Made by a program: the position numbers and the translations under genes
Notes under the pieces: generated by a model
Seen by the model: only the letters and a program-made list of their open reading frames with translations
Told to the model about the DNA's origin: nothing
The model's database searches: none
Shown here: positions 9,077 through 16,979 of the stretch, in pieces
How positions within the stretch are numbered: position 1 is the stretch's first letter
Layout: every line of letters starts with the position of its first letter
Origin: CATOSP01 sp034422355
GTDB lineage: Bacteria > Chloroflexota > Dehalococcoidia > Lucifugimonadales > UBA3495
Direction of reading: 5' to 3'
Assembly (NCBI GenBank): GCA_034422355.1
Contig: DAOUJS010000019.1
Location: 1-64,000, forward strand
DNA: 64,000 nt

Positions 9077-9595
9077 ATGGTCCATCAACAGGCTGCACTG
9101 CTAAAACCCGAAACAATGGTGGAAGAGTTCCAGAAAAACGGCGTTACCCACGTGGTTACGATCCCGGACAGCGAGACCAACTACCTGTATGAACTGATGA
9201 AGGACCAGCCTTGGCTGGACATCGTGCCAGCGTCTCGGGAGGGTGAGACCTTTGCCATCGCCCTGGGCCTGCTTGTGGGCGGGAAGACCCCGGTCGTCCT
9301 GGTCCAGAACACTGGCATGATGGAGTCCGGCGATTCCATCCGGGGCATGGCCCTGGACTCAGGTTTCCCCCTGGTCATGGTCATAGGCTACCGCGGCTGG
9401 ACCCGGCGCGGCGTCATATCGGACTCGGCCGCGCGCTACACCGAGCCGTTCCTGAACGCGATGGGAATCAACTACTACCTGGTGGAACACGACGACGACG
9501 GCGAACGTATTTCAATCGCCTTTGAGGAAGCCAAGAAAAACAAGTGCCCGGTGGCGGTGCTTGTCGGCGACGAGTACCACGGTTTCAACCGTTAG
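9077..9595 (+). CDS. Thiamine-diphosphate decarboxylase, alpha (Pyr-domain) subunit, ComD-like
   Basis: This 172-residue protein is the pyrimidine-binding half of a split thiamine-diphosphate enzyme such as sulfopyruvate or phosphonopyruvate decarboxylase. The conserved glutamate that activates the cofactor is in PASREGETFAIALG (about residue 56), and the region LVQNTGMMESGDSIRGMALDSG is typical of the sulfopyruvate/phosphonopyruvate branch. The cofactor's diphosphate is bound by the separate beta subunit encoded next. No sulfolactate or phosphonate genes adjoin it, so the 2-oxo acid used is not known. Confidence 0.85.
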   Translation: MVHQQAALLKPETMVEEFQKNGVTHVVTIPDSETNYLYELMKDQPWLDIVPASREGETFAIALGLLVGGKTPVVLVQNTGMMESGDSIRGMALDSGFPLVMVIGYRGWTRRGVISDSAARYTEPFLNAMGINYYLVEHDDDGERISIAFEEAKKNKCPVAVLVGDEYHGFNR

Positions 9596-9692
9596 GCGAT
9601 CCTGCCTCAAGGAATGAACGCCCGGCGTGAGTACCCAACGGCGGGGCTAATCGAGTCAACCAGAACAAAAGCATTGTTACTGGAGGTAACAG

Positions 9693-10280
9693 GTGTTTCA
9701 AGCTGAAGATATGTTCAAGGCCTTTGAGCCACACCGCGACAAGTCCATAGTTATTGCAACAGGCACGTCCGGCCGCCATTGGCGCGACGTGAGCCAGGAC
9801 GAAGCCCGCGACCTGTCCCTGGGCGGCGCGATGGGTCAGACCACCTCGGCGGCCCTTGGCCTGGCACTGGCCCAACCCGACGAGAAGGTTGTCCTCTTCG
9901 ATTCGGAAGGCGCGCTCCTGATGAACATGGGCATCATCGCCACCATCGCCGGAAAAGGTCCCAAGAACTTCTACCACTTCCTGATGGACAACGAGTGCTA
10001 CGCCACCACCGGCGGTCAGCCCGTGCCCAATGCCCAGGACATCAACTACGCGGGCATGGCAAAGGAAGCCGGTTACGTTGCGGCTTACTCTTTCGACAAC
10101 CTGGAGGACTTCTCCAACAACGTCGAGCAGATTATGAAGCAAGAAGGGCCGGTGTTCATCTCGATGAAGATGGTGCCGGAGATTGAGAACGCCCCTATCG
10201 GGTTGCGTGAGCGCAGGCCGACCCGGGGCCGGGGCGAGACCATCGACACCCTTCGCAAAGAACTCGGCCTGTCCGACTAG
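9693..10280 (+). CDS. Thiamine-diphosphate decarboxylase, beta (PP-domain) subunit, ComE-like
   Basis: This 195-residue diphosphate-binding half starts at a GTG with GGAGGT at 9682-9687. The metal/diphosphate motif is in LFDSEGALLMNMG followed about 25 residues later by MDNECY, replacing the usual GDG...NN with DSEG...DN. GGAMGQTTSAALGLALAQP is the usual upstream segment. It should assemble with the alpha subunit encoded 97 bases upstream. The pair resembles methanogen ComD/ComE and bacterial phosphonopyruvate decarboxylases; the sequence alone does not separate these. Confidence 0.85.
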   Translation: MFQAEDMFKAFEPHRDKSIVIATGTSGRHWRDVSQDEARDLSLGGAMGQTTSAALGLALAQPDEKVVLFDSEGALLMNMGIIATIAGKGPKNFYHFLMDNECYATTGGQPVPNAQDINYAGMAKEAGYVAAYSFDNLEDFSNNVEQIMKQEGPVFISMKMVPEIENAPIGLRERRPTRGRGETIDTLRKELGLSD

Positions 10281-10345
10281 GGTCAAATTCCTGCTTCCCG
10301 GCAGCCAGTCCTGGTTCCTGGCATCCCTCGGAATCGGACCTCGTC

Positions 10346-10380
10346 GCGCCTCCGAAGCTGCTCTTCGGAGGCGCTTATGG
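10346..10380. terminator. Bidirectional-type terminator between decarboxylase operon and plsY
   Basis: A perfect 12-base-pair stem (GCGCCTCCGAAG, 10346-10357, with CTTCGGAGGCGC, 10363-10374) and a 5-base loop lie between two convergent genes. The flanking T-runs are poor. Confidence 0.65.
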
Positions 10381-10409
10381 TTTCCCAACGTGATGATAGG
10401 GCGGGCGGC

Positions 10410-11039
10410 TCAGTCAGAATTCCGAATCTTGTAGTACATCTTGGGCTCGGTCCCATTCAGTACGTTTCTTATCCTCGGGGCGTGACGTATGAGGACCAGC
10501 GCGGTGATGAAGAAGCTTGGCACCAGCGCATCGGGGAACCAGAAATAAGCGGCGACGGGCAAGATCGCAGTCCCCAACATCTGGCCCACAATCAGTATCC
10601 GCGTAAGCGCCACTCCTGCCAAGTAACCCAGGCACCATACCCCTACTATGGCTGGCGCGAGATAAAAGCCCAGGACCGCGGCGCAGGCCAGTCCCTTTCC
10701 TCCCTTGAACTTCAGGTACGCGGAATAGTTGTGCCCGGCGACCGCGGCAATCCCCGCCACTGATCCAGCCGCCTGTTCGTTCAACCCGGCTGTCCTCGCC
10801 AGGAAAACACCGATGGTTATGGCCAGGGCCGATTTGAGCATGTCTCCCAGGAGGGCTGCCAAGGTGAGTTTCTTCGAGTTGGTGGCCCGGTGTACGTTGA
10901 GAGTGCCAACGTTCCCGGAACCCAAATCCATCACGTTCCTGCCTGCGAACACATTGACAAGCACATAGGCCGTTGGAAACGCGCCAAGCAAGTAACCGGC
11001 TACCGCGATGGCGGACCAGATGATGTACTCAGTGGCCAA
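10410..11039 (-). CDS. plsY: Acyl-phosphate:glycerol-3-phosphate acyltransferase
   Basis: PlsY is a polytopic membrane enzyme that transfers an acyl group from acyl-phosphate to glycerol-3-phosphate, the first committed step of phospholipid synthesis. The 209 residues include the first helix (residues 5-28), the glycerol-phosphate loop DLGSGNVGTLNVHR (variant of GSGNxGxTN), and the second cytosolic motif GHNYSAYLKFKGGKG, with about five hydrophobic segments. The gene for PlsX, which makes the acyl-phosphate, is at 30.8 kb. The gene is convergent with the decarboxylase operon. Confidence 0.93.
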   Translation of the reverse strand: MATEYIIWSAIAVAGYLLGAFPTAYVLVNVFAGRNVMDLGSGNVGTLNVHRATNSKKLTLAALLGDMLKSALAITIGVFLARTAGLNEQAAGSVAGIAAVAGHNYSAYLKFKGGKGLACAAVLGFYLAPAIVGVWCLGYLAGVALTRILIVGQMLGTAILPVAAYFWFPDALVPSFFITALVLIRHAPRIRNVLNGTEPKMYYKIRNSD

Positions 11040-11293
11040 GTTGCGCCCCCTTGGGCCAGGATGCGGACACTCGCAGATTCAGGGGTAATGTTGAGCGTTG
11101 CCGGTTGGCATGTCAATCGCAGCACATGCAAATCCAGAGTGCTAGAATTAAACAGTGGCCATCTCTGTCATGGTCTCACCCCGCCCGGAAGGCCGTCCTG
11201 AAATCCATGTACTGATCTCGTCTCGTATAGCGGGAGGGCTTGAACTCCAAGGACGATGGAACTTTCCGAACTGCGGCAAGCGGTGTCCGAATA

Positions 11294-12220
11294 GTGAACC
11301 GTACTGTGGGAGTAATATCACTCACCGTCCTCCGGGACTGGACCATTTTCGCCCTCTTTGTTGTTATTCCATTTATCGCGGGGTGCTTTGAGATTGCCCC
11401 TCGTCCAGGGAGCATCCTTCCTACCCCTGTATCTACTTCCCCCGCCCCCACGGCAACACCACTGCCTACCGACACTCCTGTGCCAACAGACACTCCATAC
11501 CCCACCGATACTCCGGAGCCAACCAGCACGCCGTCCCCAACTCCCACCTATACGCCCGAACCAACACATACGCCCACGCCGGAGCCGACCGCCACTCCCA
11601 CACCTATCCCGACACCCATACCGACTGCCACCTTCACGCCTACGCCTGAACCTACGGCCACTCCCACTCCCAGACCTCCGACCAGCCCAACGCCAGGGCC
11701 GGGAGTGCTGCTGAGGGTCTGGCATCCTGTCACCGGAAGCGAGGTCCCCAATGATGCGGTGGTTGTTGTCGGGTTGACCGACACCGACGCCGCCGTAACC
11801 ATTAACGGCCGTTTAGTTTCGGTCGACCGCGACGGAAGGTTCCAGGCAGAGACCTTCCTGTCACCCGGCCGCAACATCATCCGGGTGGTTGCCATAGGCG
11901 CCAATGGCAACCAGGCGTCTTCGGAACTGACCGTCACCTCGCTTGCCCTGCCTCCCCAGCCCGCAGTGCTGCTGGTCACTGAGCCAGTGAACCAGAGCGT
12001 TATCCAGGAGGCCAGCGTGCGTCTGGCGGGCAGGACAACTCCCGGGGCAGTGGTGATGGTCAACGGGGTACAGATATCGGTCGACCCCTTACTTGGAATC
12101 TTTGAATCACGGGTAGAATTAAGACCGGGACCCAATGTAATCAGCATCGTCTCGACGATACCTGACGACCGCAAGCTGAGAAAGGAAATTGCGGTTATAC
12201 ACCGGCCCGTCACCCAATGA
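11294..12220 (+). CDS. Thr/Pro-rich lipoprotein with two Ig-like domains
   Basis: The encoded chain has a hydrophobic segment ending in a lipobox (PFIAGC), a long low-complexity PT-rich linker (11400-11700, repeats such as PTDTP, PTPTP, EPTATP) and two related beta-sandwich repeats of about 75 residues (each ending NIIRVVAIGANG or NVISIVSTIP) that resemble glucodextranase-B/Ig-like domains. It should be a lipid-anchored surface protein holding a folded head away from the membrane on a stalk. I chose GTG 11294 because it places about 31 residues before the lipobox cysteine; an earlier in-frame TTG at 11240 is possible. No enzyme motif is seen. Confidence 0.75.
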   Translation: MNRTVGVISLTVLRDWTIFALFVVIPFIAGCFEIAPRPGSILPTPVSTSPAPTATPLPTDTPVPTDTPYPTDTPEPTSTPSPTPTYTPEPTHTPTPEPTATPTPIPTPIPTATFTPTPEPTATPTPRPPTSPTPGPGVLLRVWHPVTGSEVPNDAVVVVGLTDTDAAVTINGRLVSVDRDGRFQAETFLSPGRNIIRVVAIGANGNQASSELTVTSLALPPQPAVLLVTEPVNQSVIQEASVRLAGRTTPGAVVMVNGVQISVDPLLGIFESRVELRPGPNVISIVSTIPDDRKLRKEIAVIHRPVTQ

Positions 12221-12265
12221 GTCTCGGTGTCGTGTATACTCCTAGCAAGATCGGAGGTGACAGAA

Positions 12266-13018
12266 TTGCCTAAACCGAAAGTTTACTTCCGCCCTGGTTG
12301 ATTCACCTGCGGCAGAACGAAGGATTTTCTTTCGTCGAGGAACATCGAATTTGAGGAAGGGGACGTCGAGCACGATCCCGCATCCATGAATGAACTACTG
12401 GAGCGCGGATTGAAAGTGGTGCCGGTTACCATCTGGGGCGACGAGGTGGTCATCGGTTTCAACGCCAAGGAATTAGCCCGGCTCTTCGACCTCAGCGGCG
12501 ACGTGCCAGTGGCTACACCAGCAATTATGGTGGACAAGTACGATACTGTGCTAACTGCCGCCTGCCGTGCGGTGCGCCAGATACCTCGGGAGTACCTGGA
12601 CTGGGAATCACCGGAGCGGAGCCGGCCCCTGCGCACCTTTACATTCCACATCATGGACCGGCCCGACCGGGCGCTCAACGCCTACCGGGTGGGGATGTAT
12701 TCCAGCGAGGACCGGGGGCGAGACGTGCGTGTAGTGCTGGGCGACGCTGGCTTCGAGGAGATCGCCATCTACGGCGAGGACGTGCTGCAGAGAGTAAAGG
12801 CAGCGCTGAACGGAGAGACTGATTTCAACCTGGAGAAGGTCCTGGACTCCTATATGGGTCCCAAGACAGCCCAGGAGCTGATGGACCTGGCCCTCGGGCA
12901 CTCGGTGCATCACCTGAAACAGCTCTATGAGTATATGGGGCTGGCGGGGATCACGCCGGAGGAGCCGCTGGGTCAGGAGGACTTCGACGGTGTAGCTGTG
13001 CCCACAGAGCTTTTCTAG
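12266..13018 (+). CDS. Putative selenoprotein: glutaredoxin-like domain (UxxC) fused to DinB-like domain
   Basis: A TTG at 12266 follows GGAGGTGA (12253-12260) at ideal spacing. It opens a frame of 250 codons containing one internal TGA at 12299-12301. Read as selenocysteine it gives PKVYFRPG-U-FTCGRTKDFL, with U12 and C15 in place of the CxxC of glutaredoxins. The rest of that fold is intact: a cis-proline loop VVPVTIW (P53) and GDEVVIGF. From about residue 83 there is a DinB-like helical bundle with candidate metal ligands in FTFHIMDRP and ALGHSVHHLKQLYEYM. DinB-fold enzymes include thiol-dependent transferases. The usual automatic start would be ATG 12386, which discards the redox domain. 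A hairpin follows the TGA. A simple nonsense mutation is the alternative. Confidence 0.72.
12317..12335 (+). promoter_or_regulatory. Candidate bacterial SECIS hairpin
   Basis: ACGAAGGA (12317-12324) pairs with TCTTTCGT (12328-12335), one pair being a G-U wobble, around a T-only triloop. The stem starts 15 bases after the in-frame TGA and the loop begins 23 bases after it, inside the spacing known for bacterial SECIS elements. The two G of the upper stem could be presented if the top three pairs open. The structure is inferred by eye only. Confidence 0.5.
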
Positions 13019-13087
13019 GAATGCGAATGCAGGAAGGACCCCCCACGCGGGAAGAGAGTCCGGCACCAGGTTGCATCCCGAACAACA

Positions 13088-14029
13088 CTACGGGTCCTGG
13101 CCCGCCGGTGAGCCTTCCAACCGCATCGCCCAGGGTTTGAGGATGGCGTAGAGGAAATCGTTGGCCGGCGTGGCAACTCCATGCTTGCGGGCCATCCTCA
13201 CCAGGGTGCCGGTCAAGCCCTCCAGTTCCACCGGGCGTCCATCGGTGAAGTCTTTAGCCAGGGACGCCCTTCCCTGGGCGGGAAACCCGTCCAGGGAAGT
13301 CATGGCCCACTCAAGTGAGTCCTCCATAATGGGCGAGCCGCTGGCCCGGCCAACTTCCAGTGCTTCTGCGATGGCAGCCCGGATCAATGCGCGGGTCTCC
13401 GGTACGGAGCGCATCTCCTCGTACACGGTATTACTGGCGGCGTTGACTGCGGCCGAGCCGGCGATGTAGGCGAATTTTTTCCAGAGCATTCCGGGCATGT
13501 TCTCGTGCAAGTCCACTCGCCAACCCGCATCCTTGAAGACGGACAATAGCCTCTCACTTCGCTCGGAAATACCAGGGTGAATTTCTCCGAACCCGGCAAG
13601 GCCAGGCCCGCTCTGGGTAACCACGCCCGGCTCGGAGATTCGGCCCTCCATATAGGCAGAGCCAATCATCACTCTGTCCTCTCCGAAGACGGCGGCCAAC
13701 TGATCGCCGTTGTCGATGCCGTTTTGCAGGGTCAGGATAATCGTATCCGTTCCGACCAGCGGACGGATGGCCTCAATGGCCCCAGCATTCTGGTGCATCT
13801 TCACGGTGAACAACACCAGGTCCTGTTGCTCCGCGCCGGATGTTTCTTCCAGGGCAACTCCGGTCACGGTGAATGTTCCGTCCAGCGTGCTCTCAACGCG
13901 CAATCCCCGCTCGCGGATTGCGGCGAGATGAGCGCCTCGGGCGATAAAGGTCACTTCATGGCCGGCACGGGCAAGCAACCCTCCGAAGTAACCGCCGACT
14001 CCACCTGTGCCCATAACCGCAACCTTCAT
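13088..14029 (-). CDS. 2-dehydropantoate 2-reductase family protein
   Basis: This 313-residue NADPH-dependent reductase has the Rossmann motif MGTGGVGGYFGGLLARAGHEV at its very N-terminus (split as GTGGVGG and YFGGLLARAG), the central LTLQNGIDN segment and the C-terminal ketopantoate-reductase domain with a lysine in MLWKKFAYIAG. I start it at 14029 because GAAGGAG lies eight bases upstream; an in-frame ATG 33 bases further up lacks this. Genuine PanE makes pantoate for CoA, but many paralogues act on other 2-oxo acids, and its place at the end of an acyl-CoA-type operon leaves both open. Confidence 0.85.
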   Translation of the reverse strand: MKVAVMGTGGVGGYFGGLLARAGHEVTFIARGAHLAAIRERGLRVESTLDGTFTVTGVALEETSGAEQQDLVLFTVKMHQNAGAIEAIRPLVGTDTIILTLQNGIDNGDQLAAVFGEDRVMIGSAYMEGRISEPGVVTQSGPGLAGFGEIHPGISERSERLLSVFKDAGWRVDLHENMPGMLWKKFAYIAGSAAVNAASNTVYEEMRSVPETRALIRAAIAEALEVGRASGSPIMEDSLEWAMTSLDGFPAQGRASLAKDFTDGRPVELEGLTGTLVRMARKHGVATPANDFLYAILKPWAMRLEGSPAGQDP

Positions 14030-14071
14030 GTGGCCTGCTCCTTCGAGACTGGTCATATCCACTACGCGCAG

Positions 14072-14091
14072 ATTCCCGCTTTCGCGGGAAT
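14072..14091. repeat. Short palindromic repeat (REP-like)
   Basis: ATTCCCGC and GCGGGAAT form a perfect 8-base-pair stem with a TTTC loop, followed by AACGGG. A similar element with the same architecture lies at 25779-25800. Confidence 0.5.
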
Positions 14092-14107
14092 AACGGGTTA
14101 GGGCAGT

Positions 14108-15652
14108 CTACCCGTACTGCTCCCGCAAGTCCCGCTTCATGACTTTGCCCATGACGTTACGCGGCAGTTCGTCAATGAACACTACGGAACGCGGCCGCTT
14201 ATATCCGGCCAGTCTCTCGCGGCAATACTGGATCAACTCGTCCTCGGTGACTTCCCCACCGCCACGAATGACTACCGCCCGTACCTCCTCCCCCCATTCC
14301 AGGTCAGCCACGCCGATGACAGCAACGTCGTCAACGTGGGGATGGGACAACAACACCCTCTCCACCTCTTCGGGGGAGACCATTTCGCCGCCGCGTTTGA
14401 TGAAGTCCTTAGCCCGGCCGGCGAGGTATATATAGTCGTCCTCGTCCCAGTAACCCAAGTCGCCAGTGTACACCCAACCTGACCGGAGGGAGTCCTGCGT
14501 AGCTTCTTCCTGTTGCCAGTATCCGCGCATCATCCGGGAACCCCTGGCAACGATCTCGCCGACCTCTCCGACAGGGACCGGACTGCCGTCCTCGTCCACG
14601 ATCCTCACTTCCACGTCTTCAAGGGGCTTTCCTATCGACGCCAGACGCTTGAGTTTCTTTTCGACCTCATCATCGCTTCCCTCCAGGACGTGGTCTTCCG
14701 GGGGCAGCATGGTGATGGTAGATGCCGTCTCGGTCTGACCGAAGGCATTGATGAAACGGGCCGCAGGAAACTTCCGGATTGCCTGGCGTATCACGTCCAC
14801 GGGCATGGGGGCAGCGCCGTATGTGATCACGTCCAAGGACGACAAATCAAACTCATCGAACCGGGGATGATCCATCAATTGTTTGAGCATCGTAGGTACC
14901 AGCATGGCCCGGTTGGCCCTGTACTTCTGCACCGATTCCATCCAGTCCACCGCGTCGAACTGGCGCATGACCACCAGGGTCCGGCCTCCATATACAGCGG
15001 CCAGAGTTGCCTGCAATCCAGCAATATGGTACATGGGCACCGTCAGCAGGTTGGTTTCCTCTTCATCGGGGTCCGCAGGCATGACAGTGGCAAGAAGATA
15101 GCTGGCGAAACTGTCGTGAGTCAGCATCACCCCCTTGGGAATGCTGGTTGTGCCGGAGGTAAACATAATCACTGTGGTGTCTTCATCCCCTGCCTCCGGG
15201 AAATTCAACTGGTCGCTGATGGCGTCCGACACCAGGTCCCGGTAGCTGGCGCGTCCTTCGGTCGCCTCACCATCCAGCACTATTACCCGGTCTGGAACCA
15301 ACCCGCCATTGTCGGGAACCAGGGGTAAGTACCTCTCGCCGATGAAGAGCATACTTGGCTGAACGATGTCCAGCATCTGCAACAACTCGTCAGACTTGGC
15401 CCTGAAGTTGATGGGCACGTAAATGGCGTCGAGCTGGGCCGCCGCGAAATACAACTCAATGTTCTGAGGTGTATTGACCTGCATGACGGCGACGCGGTCG
15501 CCGGTGCCAATACCTCGAGACGCCATCGCGTTAGCCAGCGCGTTCACCCGTTCCTGTAGTTCAGCATAGGTAATAGCGCCATCGTCGAATTGGACTGCCA
15601 CCCTGTCAGGGACGATTGCTCCGGCGATCATCAGAAACTCACTGGTATTCAT
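14108..15652 (-). CDS. AMP-forming acyl-CoA synthetase
   Basis: This 514-residue member of the ANL superfamily activates a carboxylic acid with ATP to an acyl-adenylate and then to the CoA thioester. The phosphate-binding loop is MFTSGTTSIPKGV (about residues 164-176). Other motifs are the substrate-side NAFGQTE, the YTGDLGYWDEDDYIYLAGRAKDFIKRGGE hinge region (in pieces YTGDLG and GRAKDFIKRGG) and the catalytic C-terminal lysine in LPRNVMGKVMKRDL. Its ATG overlaps the stop of the upstream enoyl-CoA hydratase by one base (TAATG), so the two are translationally coupled. The acid is unknown. Confidence 0.92.
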   Translation of the reverse strand: MNTSEFLMIAGAIVPDRVAVQFDDGAITYAELQERVNALANAMASRGIGTGDRVAVMQVNTPQNIELYFAAAQLDAIYVPINFRAKSDELLQMLDIVQPSMLFIGERYLPLVPDNGGLVPDRVIVLDGEATEGRASYRDLVSDAISDQLNFPEAGDEDTTVIMFTSGTTSIPKGVMLTHDSFASYLLATVMPADPDEEETNLLTVPMYHIAGLQATLAAVYGGRTLVVMRQFDAVDWMESVQKYRANRAMLVPTMLKQLMDHPRFDEFDLSSLDVITYGAAPMPVDVIRQAIRKFPAARFINAFGQTETASTITMLPPEDHVLEGSDDEVEKKLKRLASIGKPLEDVEVRIVDEDGSPVPVGEVGEIVARGSRMMRGYWQQEEATQDSLRSGWVYTGDLGYWDEDDYIYLAGRAKDFIKRGGEMVSPEEVERVLLSHPHVDDVAVIGVADLEWGEEVRAVVIRGGGEVTEDELIQYCRERLAGYKRPRSVVFIDELPRNVMGKVMKRDLREQYG

Positions 15653-16368
15653 TAGCTTCCTCCTGCGACGGCAAGTCTCATCTCCAGCTTGAGGGCTTCA
15701 TCCAGTGGCAAGTCCGCGCCTGTTGACAGCGATACCTTCGCCGCCGCCAAGGCCCCGGGATCCAGGGAGGCCATCCCGCGGGCCACCTCCAGCGCGATGT
15801 CCTCAAGCGCGTCGTCCGGGACTATTCGGGTTATGATGTGATACTTCAACGCCTCTACCGCATCGAACCGCCGTCCGGTCAGCAGCAACTCGTGCGCCCA
15901 TCCCATACGGGAATGGCGCGGCAGGGTCTGGGTCCCTCCAGCAGCCGGAACCATTCCTAATTGGGTCTCCGGCAGGGCGAAAGTGGTACTAGCGGCGGCT
16001 ATTCGCAAGTCCCCGAACAAGCATATCTCGACCCCGGAGCCGATGCAGAACCCGTGTACCGCGATGACAATCGGTTTAGTCAGCCGGAGAAACTGGCCCC
16101 AGACGTCCCGCTGCCAACGCACCTGCCGCGCCACCGCCTGGGAAGGGGCCGAACCGAACTCGGTCAGATCTGCCCCGGCGCAAAAGGCGCGGCCTTCCCC
16201 GGTTATCAGCAGGCACTTGGCGTCCGGGTCTTCATCGACGGCGGACAACACTTCGGAAAAGTCGTCCCGCATCTGCATGTTATACGCGTTGAGAACTCTG
16301 GGGCGATTCAGGGCGACTCGTGCCACGCCGCCATCCTTGCTGAAGAGCAGAGTCTCGAATCCGGACAT
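15652..16368 (-). CDS. Enoyl-CoA hydratase/isomerase family protein
   Basis: This 238-residue crotonase-fold enzyme has the oxyanion-hole segments GEGRAFCAGADLTEF (about residues 56-70) and GFCIGSGVEICLFGDLRIA (GFCIGSGVE and LFGDLRIA). The second acidic catalytic position is replaced in LPETQLGMVPAAGGTQ, where the E of PETQLG is present as in hydratases. It starts five bases after the PHP gene and overlaps the acyl-CoA synthetase. It is slightly shorter than typical 255-260-residue hydratases. The reaction could be hydration, isomerisation or hydrolysis. Confidence 0.88.
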   Translation of the reverse strand: MSGFETLLFSKDGGVARVALNRPRVLNAYNMQMRDDFSEVLSAVDEDPDAKCLLITGEGRAFCAGADLTEFGSAPSQAVARQVRWQRDVWGQFLRLTKPIVIAVHGFCIGSGVEICLFGDLRIAAASTTFALPETQLGMVPAAGGTQTLPRHSRMGWAHELLLTGRRFDAVEALKYHIITRIVPDDALEDIALEVARGMASLDPGALAAAKVSLSTGADLPLDEALKLEMRLAVAGGS

Positions 16369-16373
16369 GGGAC

Positions 16374-16916
16374 TCAGACCTGGCCTCCAGCCCGGCGGTA
16401 CAGCTCCTCCATGTCCACTTCGGTGTAACGCAGGCCGACGTTCTCCAGCTTGTGCGCGTCGCTCACTTCAACCAGCATCAACCCGTGCTCTTCGGCGACC
16501 CTGGCCACCTGGGGCTTGCGGATGTGCCAGTTGTGGAGGTAGTTGTCGATCTCTATGGCGTGGATGCTGTCATCGACCCGGATATTGGGAGTGTAGTAGC
16601 CGGGGTGGCAGTAGATGCGGAACACGCCCCCGCTATCCAGGAACAACTCGCTGACCTGGTATTCATCGAAGGGGTTCTGTGGAGGCCTGACCTCAATCTC
16701 CCAACCAGGGATGATAATCGCCTCGCCGGGAAAATGCCGGTACACGAGGTCGCGGAACTCAAAGGCCCAGTCCTTGTTATGGTGGTCCGTGACGGCAACC
16801 CCGTCAATGCCCATGGCCTTGATCTGTGCCAGCACCTTCTCGGCGATAGCTATGGAGGGAGGCTGAAAATTGAATGCCTCGCAGATATGCGTGTGCAGGT
16901 CAAGTTTGACTTTCAA
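16374..16916 (-). CDS. PHP-domain metal-dependent phosphoesterase
   Basis: This 180-residue protein contains the PHP metal ligands: DLHTH at residues 6-10, VTDHHN near 42-47, an E in PGWEIEVR, CHPG near 105, and DAH at about 155. The TTG start has AAGGTGG eight bases upstream. PHP proteins cleave phosphoesters of nucleic acids, histidinol phosphate or small molecules with two or three metal ions. Its role between two enoyl-CoA hydratases is unknown, but short spacing shows it belongs to the same transcript. Confidence 0.85.
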   Translation of the reverse strand: MKVKLDLHTHICEAFNFQPPSIAIAEKVLAQIKAMGIDGVAVTDHHNKDWAFEFRDLVYRHFPGEAIIIPGWEIEVRPPQNPFDEYQVSELFLDSGGVFRIYCHPGYYTPNIRVDDSIHAIEIDNYLHNWHIRKPQVARVAEEHGLMLVEVSDAHKLENVGLRYTEVDMEELYRRAGGQV

Positions 16917-16979
16917 AGTTTATGCCACCTTCACTTATGATTGTCCGACATTGCGCTTGGACAGCGACCGGGCTGACCA

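Noticed and set aside
11318..11725. Arg/Gly-rich minus-strand frame in the Thr/Pro repeat region
   Set aside because: It is an artefact of the low-complexity PT-rich repeat on the other strand.
12386..13018. Short DinB-like protein starting at ATG 12386
   Set aside because: This reading ignores a good ribosome-binding site, TTG start and intact glutaredoxin fold upstream, separated only by one TGA at the redox position.
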